Origin: Neisseria lactamica
GTDB lineage: Bacteria; Pseudomonadota; Gammaproteobacteria; Burkholderiales; Neisseriaceae
NCBI GenBank assembly: GCA_001067655.1
Contig: JUNU01000286.1
Span: forward strand, 1-10,919
DNA: 10,919 bases
Direction of reading: 5' to 3'
Position 1 is the stretch's first letter. The number at the start of each line of letters is the position of its first letter. Shown piece after piece: positions 4,208-10,919 of this stretch. Made by a program: the position numbers and the translations under genes. The notes beneath the pieces are model-generated. The model was given only the letters and a program-made list of their open reading frames with translations, did not search any database and was not told the origin of the DNA.

Positions 4208-5063
4208 CAAAATTACTGCTACTGATTACATCACGCACCACTTGCAAAGTTTAACCAGCCTTTCCGATGTGGCTAAAGGACAGGGCTTGGACAATATTGC
4301 TGATTTTTCTTTTGTTAATATTGATGCAATATTTTTCTCTGTATTGTTGGGCGTAATCGGCAGTTTCCTACTTTTGCGTGGAGCCAAGAAGGCGACAGCA
4401 GGTGTACCTGGTCGTTTTCAGGCTGCTGTAGAGATTTTGTTTGAATTTGTGGATGATATGTGTAAAAGCATTATTCACAACGAACAATCCCGAAAAGCCA
4501 TTGCTCCGTTGGGTTTGACCCTGTTCGTATGGATTTTCCTGATGAATGCAATGGATATGCTGCCGGTGGATTTGTTCCCGTGGCTGTGGCAAAACATTAC
4601 AGGTAACCATCATGCATTGCTGCGCATTGTGCCGACTGCAGATTTGAATACTACTTTGGCGTTGGCTATCGGTGTCTTGGTAATTTGTATTTATTACAAT
4701 ATCAAAATCAAAGGTGTTCGTGGTTGGATTCATGAGTTGTTTAGCGCTCCGTTTGGCGCCAAACTCGCTCCTGCCAACTTTCTTTTGAATCTTGTTGAAT
4801 TCCTTTCTAAAACAGTTTCTCACGGTATGCGGTTGTTCGGTAATATGTATGCCGGTGAGCTGGTGTTCCTCCTGATTGCTTTGCTGGGTGGTGCTTGGGC
4901 ATCATCTGGAAGCGTTGAAGTGTTGGATCCGATTCTGTTTGGTTTCCACATCCTTGCCGGATTGGCATGGGCGATTTTCCATATCTTGGTGATTACCCTG
5001 CAGGCATTTATCTTTATGGCCTTGGCGTTTGTCTATATTGGACAAGCTCATGATGCACATTAA
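4197..5063 (+). CDS. atpB: F1Fo ATP synthase subunit a
   Basis: The product is 288 aa. Subunit a is the Fo stator that provides the two proton half-channels beside the c-ring in the inner membrane. The diagnostic segment is SKTVSHGMRLFGNMYAGELVFLLIALL (205-231), with the essential arginine at Arg212 (E. coli Arg210), and the last helix AWAIFHILVITLQAFIFMALAFVY (257-280), which carries the conserved glutamine (Gln269). Earlier hydrophobic stretches near 42-60, 105-120 and 151-168 fit the family topology. Asn116 and Asp120 (MNAMDMLPVD) match the conserved N-x-x-D-x-x-P motif. ATG 4197 overlaps the end of atpI, so translation is probably coupled. Confidence 0.98.
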   Translation: MAGDKITATDYITHHLQSLTSLSDVAKGQGLDNIADFSFVNIDAIFFSVLLGVIGSFLLLRGAKKATAGVPGRFQAAVEILFEFVDDMCKSIIHNEQSRKAIAPLGLTLFVWIFLMNAMDMLPVDLFPWLWQNITGNHHALLRIVPTADLNTTLALAIGVLVICIYYNIKIKGVRGWIHELFSAPFGAKLAPANFLLNLVEFLSKTVSHGMRLFGNMYAGELVFLLIALLGGAWASSGSVEVLDPILFGFHILAGLAWAIFHILVITLQAFIFMALAFVYIGQAHDAH

Positions 5064-5114
5064 TTTATTAGGTAGTTTTTCATTAACTTTCTTTGTTTTC
5101 TCAAGGAGTAAAAA
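5064..5114 (+). promoter_or_regulatory. U-rich leader and strong ribosome site of atpE
   Basis: The 51-nt gap before atpE is very T-rich, with runs such as GTTTTTC and CTTTGTTTTC, and ends in AAGGAG (5103-5108) 6 nt from the ATG. In E. coli the atpE initiation region has a U-rich enhancer that raises translation of the c subunit. The same arrangement here suggests the same use; that is inference from layout. Confidence 0.6.
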
Positions 5115-5348
5115 ATGGGTTTGGTAGCAATTGCATGTGGTTTAATCGTAGCATTGGGTGCATTGGGTGCCTCTATCGGTATCGCAATGGTCGGCTCCAA
5201 ATATTTGGAGTCTTCTGCGCGTCAACCTGAATTGATTGGTCCGCTGCAAACTAAATTGTTCCTGATTGCTGGTCTGATTGATGCCGCATTCCTGATTGGT
5301 GTGGCTATTGCACTGTTGTTCGCCTTCGTTAAACCATTTGGTGCATAA
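5115..5348 (+). CDS. atpE: F1Fo ATP synthase subunit c
   Basis: The product is 77 aa, two transmembrane helices joined by a polar loop. The first helix is glycine/alanine-rich (ALGALGASIGIAMVG, 14-27). The loop ARQPELI (35-41) contacts F1 gamma and epsilon. The second helix carries the proton-binding Asp56 in GLIDAAFLIGV (53-63). The absence of the E-S pair used by sodium-type c subunits points to proton coupling. About ten copies form the rotor ring, so higher expression than its neighbours is expected. This matches the strong AAGGAG site and the spacers on either side. Confidence 0.98.
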   Translation: MGLVAIACGLIVALGALGASIGIAMVGSKYLESSARQPELIGPLQTKLFLIAGLIDAAFLIGVAIALLFAFVKPFGA

Positions 5349-5395
5349 TCAAACGGCGTGATCCGTCTAGGTACAGACTTTGGTCTGTTTGATTA
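5346..5395 (+). promoter_or_regulatory. Inverted repeats in the atpE-atpF spacer (possible mRNA-stability or processing structure)
   Basis: Two pairings are visible. TAATCAAAC (5346-5354, starting with the atpE stop codon) is complementary to GTTTGATTA (5387-5395). ACAGAC (5373-5378) and GTCTGT (5383-5388) form a hairpin with a TTTG loop. They share two bases, so one partly excludes the other. No T-run follows, so it is not a full terminator. It could protect the atpBE end of the message or reduce flow into atpF. Confidence 0.5.
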
Positions 5396-5419
5396 ACACT
5401 AGTACGAAGGTTAACTAAC

Positions 5420-5890
5420 GTGAATATTAATGCAACCTTATTCGCTCAAATCATCGTCTTTTTCGGTTTGGTTTGGTTTACCATGAAATTTGTGTGGCCG
5501 CCAATCGCAAAAGCATTGGATGAGCGTGCCGCAAAAATTGCCGAAGGCTTGGCTGCTGCCGAGCGCGGTAAGAGCGATTTTGAACAGGCAGAGAAGAAAG
5601 TTGCAGAACTCTTGGCTGAAGGGCGTAACCAAGTTTCCGAAATGGTAGCAAACGCCGAAAAACGTGCCGCCAAAATCGTAGAAGAAGCGAAAGAGCAAGC
5701 TACTGTCGAGGCGGTGCGGATTACAGCACAAGCTAAAGCTGATGCCCAGCAAGAAATGAATCGTGCACGCGAAGTTTTGCGTGAACAGGTTGCTGCATTG
5801 GCGGTTAAAGGTGCAGAGTCTATTTTGCGCAGTGAAGTAGATACTTCAAAACATGCGCAGCTGCTCAGTGCTTTAAAACAGGAGCTGTAA
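5420..5890 (+). CDS. atpF: F1Fo ATP synthase subunit b
   Basis: The product is 156 aa, the same length as in E. coli. Subunit b dimerises to form the peripheral stalk that holds F1 against rotation. One N-terminal transmembrane helix (about residues 5-25, ending in MKFVWPPI) is followed by a long charged coiled-coil helix rich in A, E, K and R, and a C-terminal segment (VAALAVKGAESIL) that binds delta. The start is GTG at 5420, supported by GAAGG 9 nt upstream and by alignment with E. coli MNLNATILGQ (here MNINATLFAQ). Confidence 0.97.
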   Translation: MNINATLFAQIIVFFGLVWFTMKFVWPPIAKALDERAAKIAEGLAAAERGKSDFEQAEKKVAELLAEGRNQVSEMVANAEKRAAKIVEEAKEQATVEAVRITAQAKADAQQEMNRAREVLREQVAALAVKGAESILRSEVDTSKHAQLLSALKQEL

Positions 5891-5894
5891 TCTT

Positions 5895-6428
5895 ATGGCT
5901 GAGTTCGCAACGATTGCCAGACCTTATGCGAAAGCATTGTTTAATCTGGCGCAGGAAAAAAACCAAATTGAGTCTTGGTTGGGCGGACTGGAAGAATTAG
6001 CCGCGGTTGTTCAAAATCAGAAAGTAATTTCTTTTCTTGAGCAACCTGAAATCAATACTTCTGAAAAGGTAAATGTACTTGCCGAACTCGTTGAATTAAA
6101 AAGTGATGAATTGAAGAATTTCATTACTGTTCTGGCAGAGCAAAAACGTTTGCCTATATTGCCTGAAGTCTATGCTCAATATCAAGCTTTAACCTTGTCA
6201 TTCAATCATACTAAGTCCGCTGTAATTTACAGTGCTTATCCATTGACTGAAAATCAATTGGCTGAGTTGGCTGAAATATTGAAAAAACGCTTTGACAGTA
6301 AGTTGCAGATTACAACTGAAGTTGCACCTGAATTAATTGGCGGTGTCAAAGTTGAAGTGGGTGACCAGGTCTTGGATTTGTCGGTGCGGGGTAAATTGAA
6401 TGCCCTGTATGCGACTATGACAAATTAG
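5895..6428 (+). CDS. atpH: F1Fo ATP synthase subunit delta
   Basis: The product is 177 aa, as in E. coli. Delta caps the top of F1 and joins it to subunit b. The N-terminal helical domain begins with the typical IARPYAKALFNLAQE (7-21). The C-terminal part carries the family motif ELIGGVKVEVGDQVLDLSVRGKL (146-168). The ATG lies 4 nt after the atpF stop, and its ribosome site (AGGAG, 5880-5884) is inside the end of atpF, so the two are probably translationally coupled. Confidence 0.97.
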   Translation: MAEFATIARPYAKALFNLAQEKNQIESWLGGLEELAAVVQNQKVISFLEQPEINTSEKVNVLAELVELKSDELKNFITVLAEQKRLPILPEVYAQYQALTLSFNHTKSAVIYSAYPLTENQLAELAEILKKRFDSKLQITTEVAPELIGGVKVEVGDQVLDLSVRGKLNALYATMTN

Positions 6429-6438
6429 GAGAGTTTTC

Positions 6439-7986
6439 ATGCAGCTTAATCCTGCTGAAATTAGCGATTTGATTAAAGCTAAAATTGAAAATCTGTCTGG
6501 AAATACAGAAGTACGTACCCGTGGTACGGTTATTTCTGTAACAGACGGTATTGTTCGTATTCATGGCTTGTCAGACGCAATGCAAGGTGAGATGCTCGAA
6601 TTCCCGGGTAACACTTTCGGTTTGGCGATGAATTTGGAGCGCGACTCCGTCGGCGCCGTAGTGTTGGGTGAATACGAACATATTAAAGAAGGCGACACAG
6701 TTACTTGTACCGGTCGTATTTTGGAAGTACCTGTCGGCCGTGAGTTGGTTGGTCGCGTTGTAGATGCGCTGGGTCGCCCGATTGATGGCAAAGGCCCGAT
6801 CAACACATCTTCCACAGCGCCAATCGAAAAAATTGCACCGGGTGTAATTGCCCGTAAATCAGTTGACCAGCCTATGCAAACCGGTCTGAAGGCCATTGAC
6901 TCAATGGTTCCGATTGGTCGCGGTCAACGTGAGCTGATCATTGGTGACCGTCAAACAGGTAAAACAGCCGTAGCATTGGATGCTATTGTCAACCAAAAAG
7001 GTACGGGCGTTATCTGTATTTATGTTGCAATCGGTCAAAAAGCATCTTCTATTGCCAACGTAGTACGCAAATTGGAAGAGCATGGCGCAATGGAGCACAC
7101 TATTGTGGTTGCGGCGACTGCTTCTGAAGCTGCGGCTTTGCAATATATCGCACCTTATGCAGGTTGTACGATGGGCGAGTTTTTCCGCGACCGCGGTGAA
7201 GACGCATTGATTGTATATGATGACTTATCCAAACAGGCTGTTGCTTACCGTCAAATTTCCCTGTTGCTGCGCCGTCCTCCCGGTCGTGAAGCATATCCTG
7301 GCGACGTTTTCTATCTGCACTCCCGTTTGTTGGAGCGCGCTGCCCGTGTAAATGAGCACGAAGTTGAAAAACTGACCAATGGCGAAGTGAAGGGCAAAAC
7401 AGGCTCTCTGACTGCATTGCCGATTATTGAAACGCAAGCCGGCGACGTCTCTGCATTCGTACCGACAAACGTGATTTCGATTACCGACGGTCAGATTTTC
7501 TTGGAAACCGACTTGTTTAACGCCGGTATCCGTCCTGCGATTAATGCCGGTATTTCGGTATCGCGCGTAGGTGGTGCTGCGCAAACCAAAGTAATTAAAA
7601 AACTGGGTGGCGGTATCCGTTTGGCACTTGCCCAATATCGTGAGTTGGCAGCCTTCTCGCAATTTGCTTCTGATTTGGATGAGGCTACACGCAAACAGCT
7701 GCAACACGGTGAAGTGGTTACTGAATTGATGAAGCAAAAACAATTCAGCACTTTGGATACAGCCGAAATGGCTTTGACCTTGTGGGCCATTAATAATGGT
7801 TCTTACGAAGATGTACCGGTATCCAAGGCATTGGCTTTCGAAGCAGAATTTTTGAGCTTTGTACGCACTCAGCATCCTGGTGTTTTAGAAGCAATCAACG
7901 CATCAGGTGCAATGTCCGATGAAAGCGAAAAAGCATTGACCGAAGCCATGAATTCTTTCAAATCTTCTTATGCTTACCAAGCCTAA
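6439..7986 (+). CDS. atpA: F1 ATP synthase subunit alpha
   Basis: The product is 515 aa (E. coli 513). Alpha forms the non-catalytic nucleotide sites of the alpha3-beta3 hexamer. Visible are the N-terminal beta-barrel, the Walker A loop GDRQTGKT (169-176), the Walker B strand ALIVYDDLSK (256-265) with the typical DD, and the family signature ending PAINAGISVSRVGGAAQ (367-382) with the arginine finger Arg376 that completes the catalytic site of beta. The ribosome site AGGAGAG (6427-6433) overlaps the atpH stop codon and is 5 nt from the ATG. Sequence looks intact throughout. Confidence 0.99.
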   Translation: MQLNPAEISDLIKAKIENLSGNTEVRTRGTVISVTDGIVRIHGLSDAMQGEMLEFPGNTFGLAMNLERDSVGAVVLGEYEHIKEGDTVTCTGRILEVPVGRELVGRVVDALGRPIDGKGPINTSSTAPIEKIAPGVIARKSVDQPMQTGLKAIDSMVPIGRGQRELIIGDRQTGKTAVALDAIVNQKGTGVICIYVAIGQKASSIANVVRKLEEHGAMEHTIVVAATASEAAALQYIAPYAGCTMGEFFRDRGEDALIVYDDLSKQAVAYRQISLLLRRPPGREAYPGDVFYLHSRLLERAARVNEHEVEKLTNGEVKGKTGSLTALPIIETQAGDVSAFVPTNVISITDGQIFLETDLFNAGIRPAINAGISVSRVGGAAQTKVIKKLGGGIRLALAQYRELAAFSQFASDLDEATRKQLQHGEVVTELMKQKQFSTLDTAEMALTLWAINNGSYEDVPVSKALAFEAEFLSFVRTQHPGVLEAINASGAMSDESEKALTEAMNSFKSSYAYQA

Positions 7987-8010
7987 GAGCTGAAATGAAA
8001 GGAGTCTGAA

Positions 8011-8886
8011 ATGGCAGTCGGAAAAGAGATTCTCACCAAAATCCGTAGTGTTCAAAATACCCAAAAGATCACTAAAGCAATGCAGATGGTGTCAACCTCT
8101 AAAATGCGGAAGACTCAGGAGCGGATGCGCTTGGCGCGTCCGTATGCCGAAAAAGTACGGACAGTTATGAGTCATTTGGCGCGAACCCATGAAGATCACG
8201 GTATTAAATTATTGGCACCTCATCGTGAAACACGTCGGGTAGGTTTTATTTTAATCACCTCTGATAAAGGTCTTTGCGGTGGTTTGAACGCGAATGTTTT
8301 GAAAAAATTCTTAGCGCAAGTCCAAGAATACCAAGAACAAGGCATTGAAGTTGATGTCGTCTGTTTAGGTAGTAAAGGTTTGGCGGCTTGTCAAAACATC
8401 GGTTTGAACGTTATTGCCAGTGCGATTAATTTGGGTGATACCCCAAAAATGGAATTGCTGCTTGGTCCCTTGACTGAAATCTTCCAACGTTACGAGAAGC
8501 ATGAGTTAGATAAGATACATCTGGTGTATTCGTGTTTTGTGAATACTATGCGTCAAGAACCACGGTTGGAGGTTCTGCTGCCTATCGGCGAAAATGTGAT
8601 AGAAGACGAGGAGAGTTATTCTTCATTCAGTTGGGAATACCGTTATGAGCCAAGTCCTGTCGCTGTGTTGGAATATCTGGTTCGCCGCTATTTAGAGTCT
8701 GTGGTTTACCAAGCATTGAGTGACAATATGGCATCTGAGCAAGCTGCGCGTATGGTGGCAATGAAAGCAGCCACCGACAATGCAGGCAATGCCATTAAAG
8801 AGTTGCGTTTGGTATATAACAAATCGCGTCAAGCTGCGATTACCACGGAATTGTCAGAAATTGTAGCAGGTGCGGCGGCAGTTTAA
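8011..8886 (+). CDS. atpG: F1 ATP synthase subunit gamma
   Basis: The product is 291 aa (E. coli about 287). Gamma is the central shaft that turns inside the alpha3-beta3 ring. It has the conserved N-terminal helix (GKEILTKIRSVQNTQKITKAMQMVSTSKM, 4-32), the TSDKGLCGGLN signature (83-93) in the Rossmann-like middle domain, and the C-terminal coiled-coil helix with the family signature around EQAARMVAMKAATDNA (about 243-258). A strong AAAGGAG (7998-8004) lies 6 nt upstream of the ATG. The spacer to atpD contains a near-DUS. Confidence 0.98.
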   Translation: MAVGKEILTKIRSVQNTQKITKAMQMVSTSKMRKTQERMRLARPYAEKVRTVMSHLARTHEDHGIKLLAPHRETRRVGFILITSDKGLCGGLNANVLKKFLAQVQEYQEQGIEVDVVCLGSKGLAACQNIGLNVIASAINLGDTPKMELLLGPLTEIFQRYEKHELDKIHLVYSCFVNTMRQEPRLEVLLPIGENVIEDEESYSSFSWEYRYEPSPVAVLEYLVRRYLESVVYQALSDNMASEQAARMVAMKAATDNAGNAIKELRLVYNKSRQAAITTELSEIVAGAAAV

Positions 8887-8897
8887 TGTCGTCTGAA
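8886..8897 (+). repeat. Near-DUS in the atpG-atpD spacer
   Basis: ATGTCGTCTGAA differs from the 12-mer at one base and keeps the full 10-mer core GTCGTCTGAA. It starts at the last base of the atpG stop codon and has no inverted partner. It is the only DUS-like site I found in the seven kilobases of the atp operon. Confidence 0.7.
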
Positions 8898-8924
8898 ACC
8901 TGAACAGGAAATTAGGATACGATA

Positions 8925-10322
8925 ATGAGCCAAGGCAAAATCGTACAAATTATTGGTGCGGTAGTTGACGTGGAGTTCCCGCGTGATGCCATTCCGCGTG
9001 TTTACGACGCCCTGAAATTGGATGCAAACGGCCTGACTTTGGAAGTGCAACAGCTTCTGGGTGACGGCGTAGTCCGTACTATTGCAATGGGTAGTTCGGA
9101 TGGTTTGAAACGCGGCATGACTGTAAGCAATACAGGTGCGCCGATTACAGTACCGGTAGGTAAAGGCACTTTGGGACGTATTGTCGATGTATTGGGTACG
9201 CCTGTTGATGAAGCAGGTCCGATTGATACCGACAAACACCGTGCTATCCATCAGACAGCTCCGAAATTTGATGAACTGTCTGCGACTACTGAGCTGTTGG
9301 AAACAGGCATTAAAGTGATTGACTTGCTGTGTCCGTTTGCCAAAGGCGGTAAAGTAGGTCTGTTCGGTGGTGCCGGTGTAGGCAAAACCGTCAACATGAT
9401 GGAATTGATTAACAACATCGCCAAAGCACATAGCGGTTTGTCCGTGTTTGCGGGTGTGGGTGAGCGTACCCGTGAAGGTAATGACTTCTACCACGAGATG
9501 AAAGATTCCAACGTATTGGACAAAGTGGCGATGGTTTACGGTCAGATGAACGAACCTCCGGGTAACCGTCTGCGTGTAGCCTTGACCGGTTTGACGATGG
9601 CCGAATACTTCCGTGATGAAAAAGACGAAAGCGGTAAAGGTCGTGACGTATTGTTCTTCGTGGACAATATCTACCGTTACACCCTGGCCGGTACCGAAGT
9701 ATCCGCATTGTTGGGCCGTATGCCTTCAGCAGTAGGTTACCAACCGACATTGGCTGAAGAAATGGGTCGTTTGCAAGAGCGTATTACCTCTACCCAAACA
9801 GGCTCCATTACTTCTATTCAAGCCGTATATGTACCTGCAGATGACTTGACTGACCCGTCTCCTGCAACGACATTTGCCCACTTGGACGCCACTGTCGTTT
9901 TGAGCCGTGACATTGCCTCTTTGGGTATTTACCCAGCAGTTGACCCGCTCGATTCCACTTCGCGCCAACTGGATCCGATGGTATTGGGTCAAGAACACTA
10001 TGACGTAGCCCGCGGCGTACAATCTACCCTGCAAAAATACAAAGAATTGCGCGATATTATTGCCATTCTGGGTATGGACGAATTGTCAGACGAAGATAAA
10101 CTGACCGTGATGCGTGCGCGTAAGATCCAACGCTTCCTGTCGCAACCGTTCCACGTTGCCGAAGTATTTACCGGCTCTCCCGGCAAATATGTATCGCTGC
10201 GTGACACTATTGCCGGCTTTAAAGCTATCTTGAACGGTGAATACGACCATCTGCCTGAACAAGCTTTCTACATGGTAGGCGGTATCGAAGAAGCGGTCGA
10301 GAAAGCGAAAACCTTAAACTAA
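8925..10322 (+). CDS. atpD: F1 ATP synthase subunit beta (catalytic)
   Basis: The product is 465 aa (E. coli 460). Beta holds the catalytic ATP sites. Key elements are the Walker A loop GGAGVGKT (148-155), the catalytic glutamate Glu180 in GERTREG (179-185), the Walker B strand DVLFFVDNIYR (241-251) with Asp247, and the DELSDED loop near residue 386 that couples to gamma. The C-terminal segment FLSQPFHVAEVFTGSPG is typical. AGGA (8914-8917) sits 7 nt upstream of the ATG. No missing residues or frameshift are seen. Confidence 0.99.
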   Translation: MSQGKIVQIIGAVVDVEFPRDAIPRVYDALKLDANGLTLEVQQLLGDGVVRTIAMGSSDGLKRGMTVSNTGAPITVPVGKGTLGRIVDVLGTPVDEAGPIDTDKHRAIHQTAPKFDELSATTELLETGIKVIDLLCPFAKGGKVGLFGGAGVGKTVNMMELINNIAKAHSGLSVFAGVGERTREGNDFYHEMKDSNVLDKVAMVYGQMNEPPGNRLRVALTGLTMAEYFRDEKDESGKGRDVLFFVDNIYRYTLAGTEVSALLGRMPSAVGYQPTLAEEMGRLQERITSTQTGSITSIQAVYVPADDLTDPSPATTFAHLDATVVLSRDIASLGIYPAVDPLDSTSRQLDPMVLGQEHYDVARGVQSTLQKYKELRDIIAILGMDELSDEDKLTVMRARKIQRFLSQPFHVAEVFTGSPGKYVSLRDTIAGFKAILNGEYDHLPEQAFYMVGGIEEAVEKAKTLN

Positions 10323-10332
10323 GGAGGTCGGC

Positions 10333-10758
10333 ATGAGCATCATGCGAGTTGAAGTGGTAAGTAGCGAGCAGAACATCTATTCAGGCGAAGCCAGTTTTGT
10401 AGTGGTTCCGACTGTTCAAGGTGAGCTCGGTATTTATCCGCGACACGAGCCGATTATGAGTTTGGTACGTCCCGGTGCATTGCGTTTGACCGTGCCCGGC
10501 GAAGCTGAAGAAGTGCTTGTTGCCGTTTCCGGCGGAGTGCTGGAAGTGCAGCCCAACCAACTTACTGTGTTGGCGGATGTTGCCGTACGCAGTTCCGAGA
10601 TGGATCGCGAGCGCGCGGAAGCTGCCAAGAAGGCGGCGGAAACCGGCATTTCTCAAGCCAAAGACGATAAATCGCTGGCTGAAGCACACAAAGCCTTGGC
10701 CGCAGCGATTGCCCAGCTCAAAACCTTGGATTATCTTCGTTCGCACAAAAACAAATAA
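10333..10758 (+). CDS. atpC: F1 ATP synthase subunit epsilon
   Basis: The product is 141 aa (E. coli 139). Epsilon binds gamma and the c-ring, and its C-terminal helices can inhibit ATP hydrolysis. Residues 1-85 form the beta-sandwich (VVSSEQNIYSGEASFVVVPTVQGELGIYPRHEP is typical) and about 90-140 form the helical hairpin. A near-perfect AAGGAGG (10321-10327), overlapping the atpD stop codon, is 5 nt from ATG 10333. A second ATG three codons later is too far from it. This is the last gene of the operon. Confidence 0.98.
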   Translation: MSIMRVEVVSSEQNIYSGEASFVVVPTVQGELGIYPRHEPIMSLVRPGALRLTVPGEAEEVLVAVSGGVLEVQPNQLTVLADVAVRSSEMDRERAEAAKKAAETGISQAKDDKSLAEAHKALAAAIAQLKTLDYLRSHKNK

Positions 10759-10773
10759 GCAGATTTGCTTTAT

Positions 10774-10810
10774 AAAAAGCACGGTTGATTACCGTGCTTT
10801 TTATTTTTTG
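10774..10810 (+). terminator. Rho-independent terminator of the atp operon
   Basis: AAAAAGCACGGT (10774-10785) and ACCGTGCTTTTT (10791-10802) form a perfect 12-bp stem with a 5-nt loop, followed by ATTTTTT. The A-rich start of the stem also makes it usable for transcripts arriving from the right. A smaller hairpin, AAGCA (10757-10761) with TGCTT (10766-10770), sits directly on the atpC stop codon. Confidence 0.93.
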
Positions 10811-10868
10811 GATTGACTGGAAAATATGAAAAATTTGCTGGGATAAGTTTAAATAGGGGAGAACATTC

Positions 10869-10919
10869 TATAGTGGATTAACTTTAAATCAGGACAAGGC
10901 GACGAAGCCGCAGACAGTA
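10869..10919 (+). repeat. Partial Correia repeat (CREE), right window edge
   Basis: TATAGTGGATTAA opens the element and the GC-rich GGCGACGAAGCC part follows; the rest would lie beyond the window. It is the inverted counterpart of the left edge, 50 of 51 positions identical (C here for A at base 14 of the element). It begins 66 nt after the stem of the atp terminator, a usual intergenic location for these elements. Confidence 0.85.

Noticed and set aside
7225..7875. Long minus-strand frames opposite atpA (and 8883-9494 opposite atpD)
   Set aside because: Antisense shadows of highly conserved ATP synthase genes; rich in Cys, Arg and Gln with no domain.
10813..10847. Promoter beginning with TTGACT after the atp terminator
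   Set aside because: No acceptable -10 hexamer lies 16-18 nt downstream; the next AT-rich hexamer (GATAAG) is about 23 nt away.
1..10919. Composite transposon bounded by the two Correia halves
   Set aside because: The cargo is core housekeeping genes, there is no transposase, and the element bodies point outward, so they are more likely two independent insertions.
1..10919. CRISPR array or phase-variable simple repeat tracts
   Set aside because: No regularly spaced direct repeats and no long homopolymer or tetranucleotide tracts inside or before genes; the longest run near a gene is seven T residues at 3463-3469.

Overview
The window is chromosomal DNA from a Neisseria species. Three signals agree. 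(1) Repeated copies of the 12-mer AGGTCGTCTGAA, the DNA uptake sequence (DUS) dialect I know as the 'mucosa-type' of commensals such as N. mucosa and N. sicca; meningococci and gonococci use GCCGTCTGAA instead. (2) Halves of Correia-type repeats (CREE) at both window edges. (3) Proteins that closely resemble remembered neisserial ones, above all a homologue of meningococcal lipoprotein GNA2091. The species call is an inference.

Left part (1-3426), envelope and RNA-modification genes. Reading leftwards on the minus strand: yraN (nuclease-fold protein), gmhA (SIS-domain phosphoheptose isomerase with DiaA-like features), a two-BON-domain lipoprotein (YraP/DolP/GNA2091 family) and, separated by a DUS-pair terminator, a one-pass membrane protein with a proline/lysine-rich periplasmic tail. 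rsmI (16S rRNA C1402 2'-O-methyltransferase) diverges rightwards from yraN. This is the enterobacterial rsmI-lpoA-yraN-diaA-dolP neighbourhood without lpoA.

Middle (3427-3853), no confident gene. It holds the DUS-pair terminator of rsmI, an AT-rich stretch with a possible degraded reading frame, a second DUS hairpin followed by T residues, and two promoter-like sequences for the atp operon. The second promoter (TTGACG, 17-nt spacer, TATATT) suggests that atpI starts at 3854 rather than at an upstream TTG.

Right part (3854-10758), the complete F1Fo ATP synthase operon on the plus strand in the order atpI-B-E-F-H-A-G-D-C. Fo genes come first (a, c, b), then F1 (delta, alpha, gamma, beta, epsilon). 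Spacing is tight: atpI and atpB overlap, and atpH follows atpF by 4 nt. Exceptions are the U-rich leader before atpE and a hairpin-containing spacer after it, both suited to making excess c subunit. All catalytic and ion-path residues I checked are present. A strong intrinsic terminator follows atpC.

The window is mostly conserved housekeeping DNA. I see no new defence or mobile system. The points worth a second look are the regulatory and repeat architecture, the gmhA/diaA identity question, the uncharacterised Pro/Lys-rich protein, and the pair of inverted Correia halves around the whole block.
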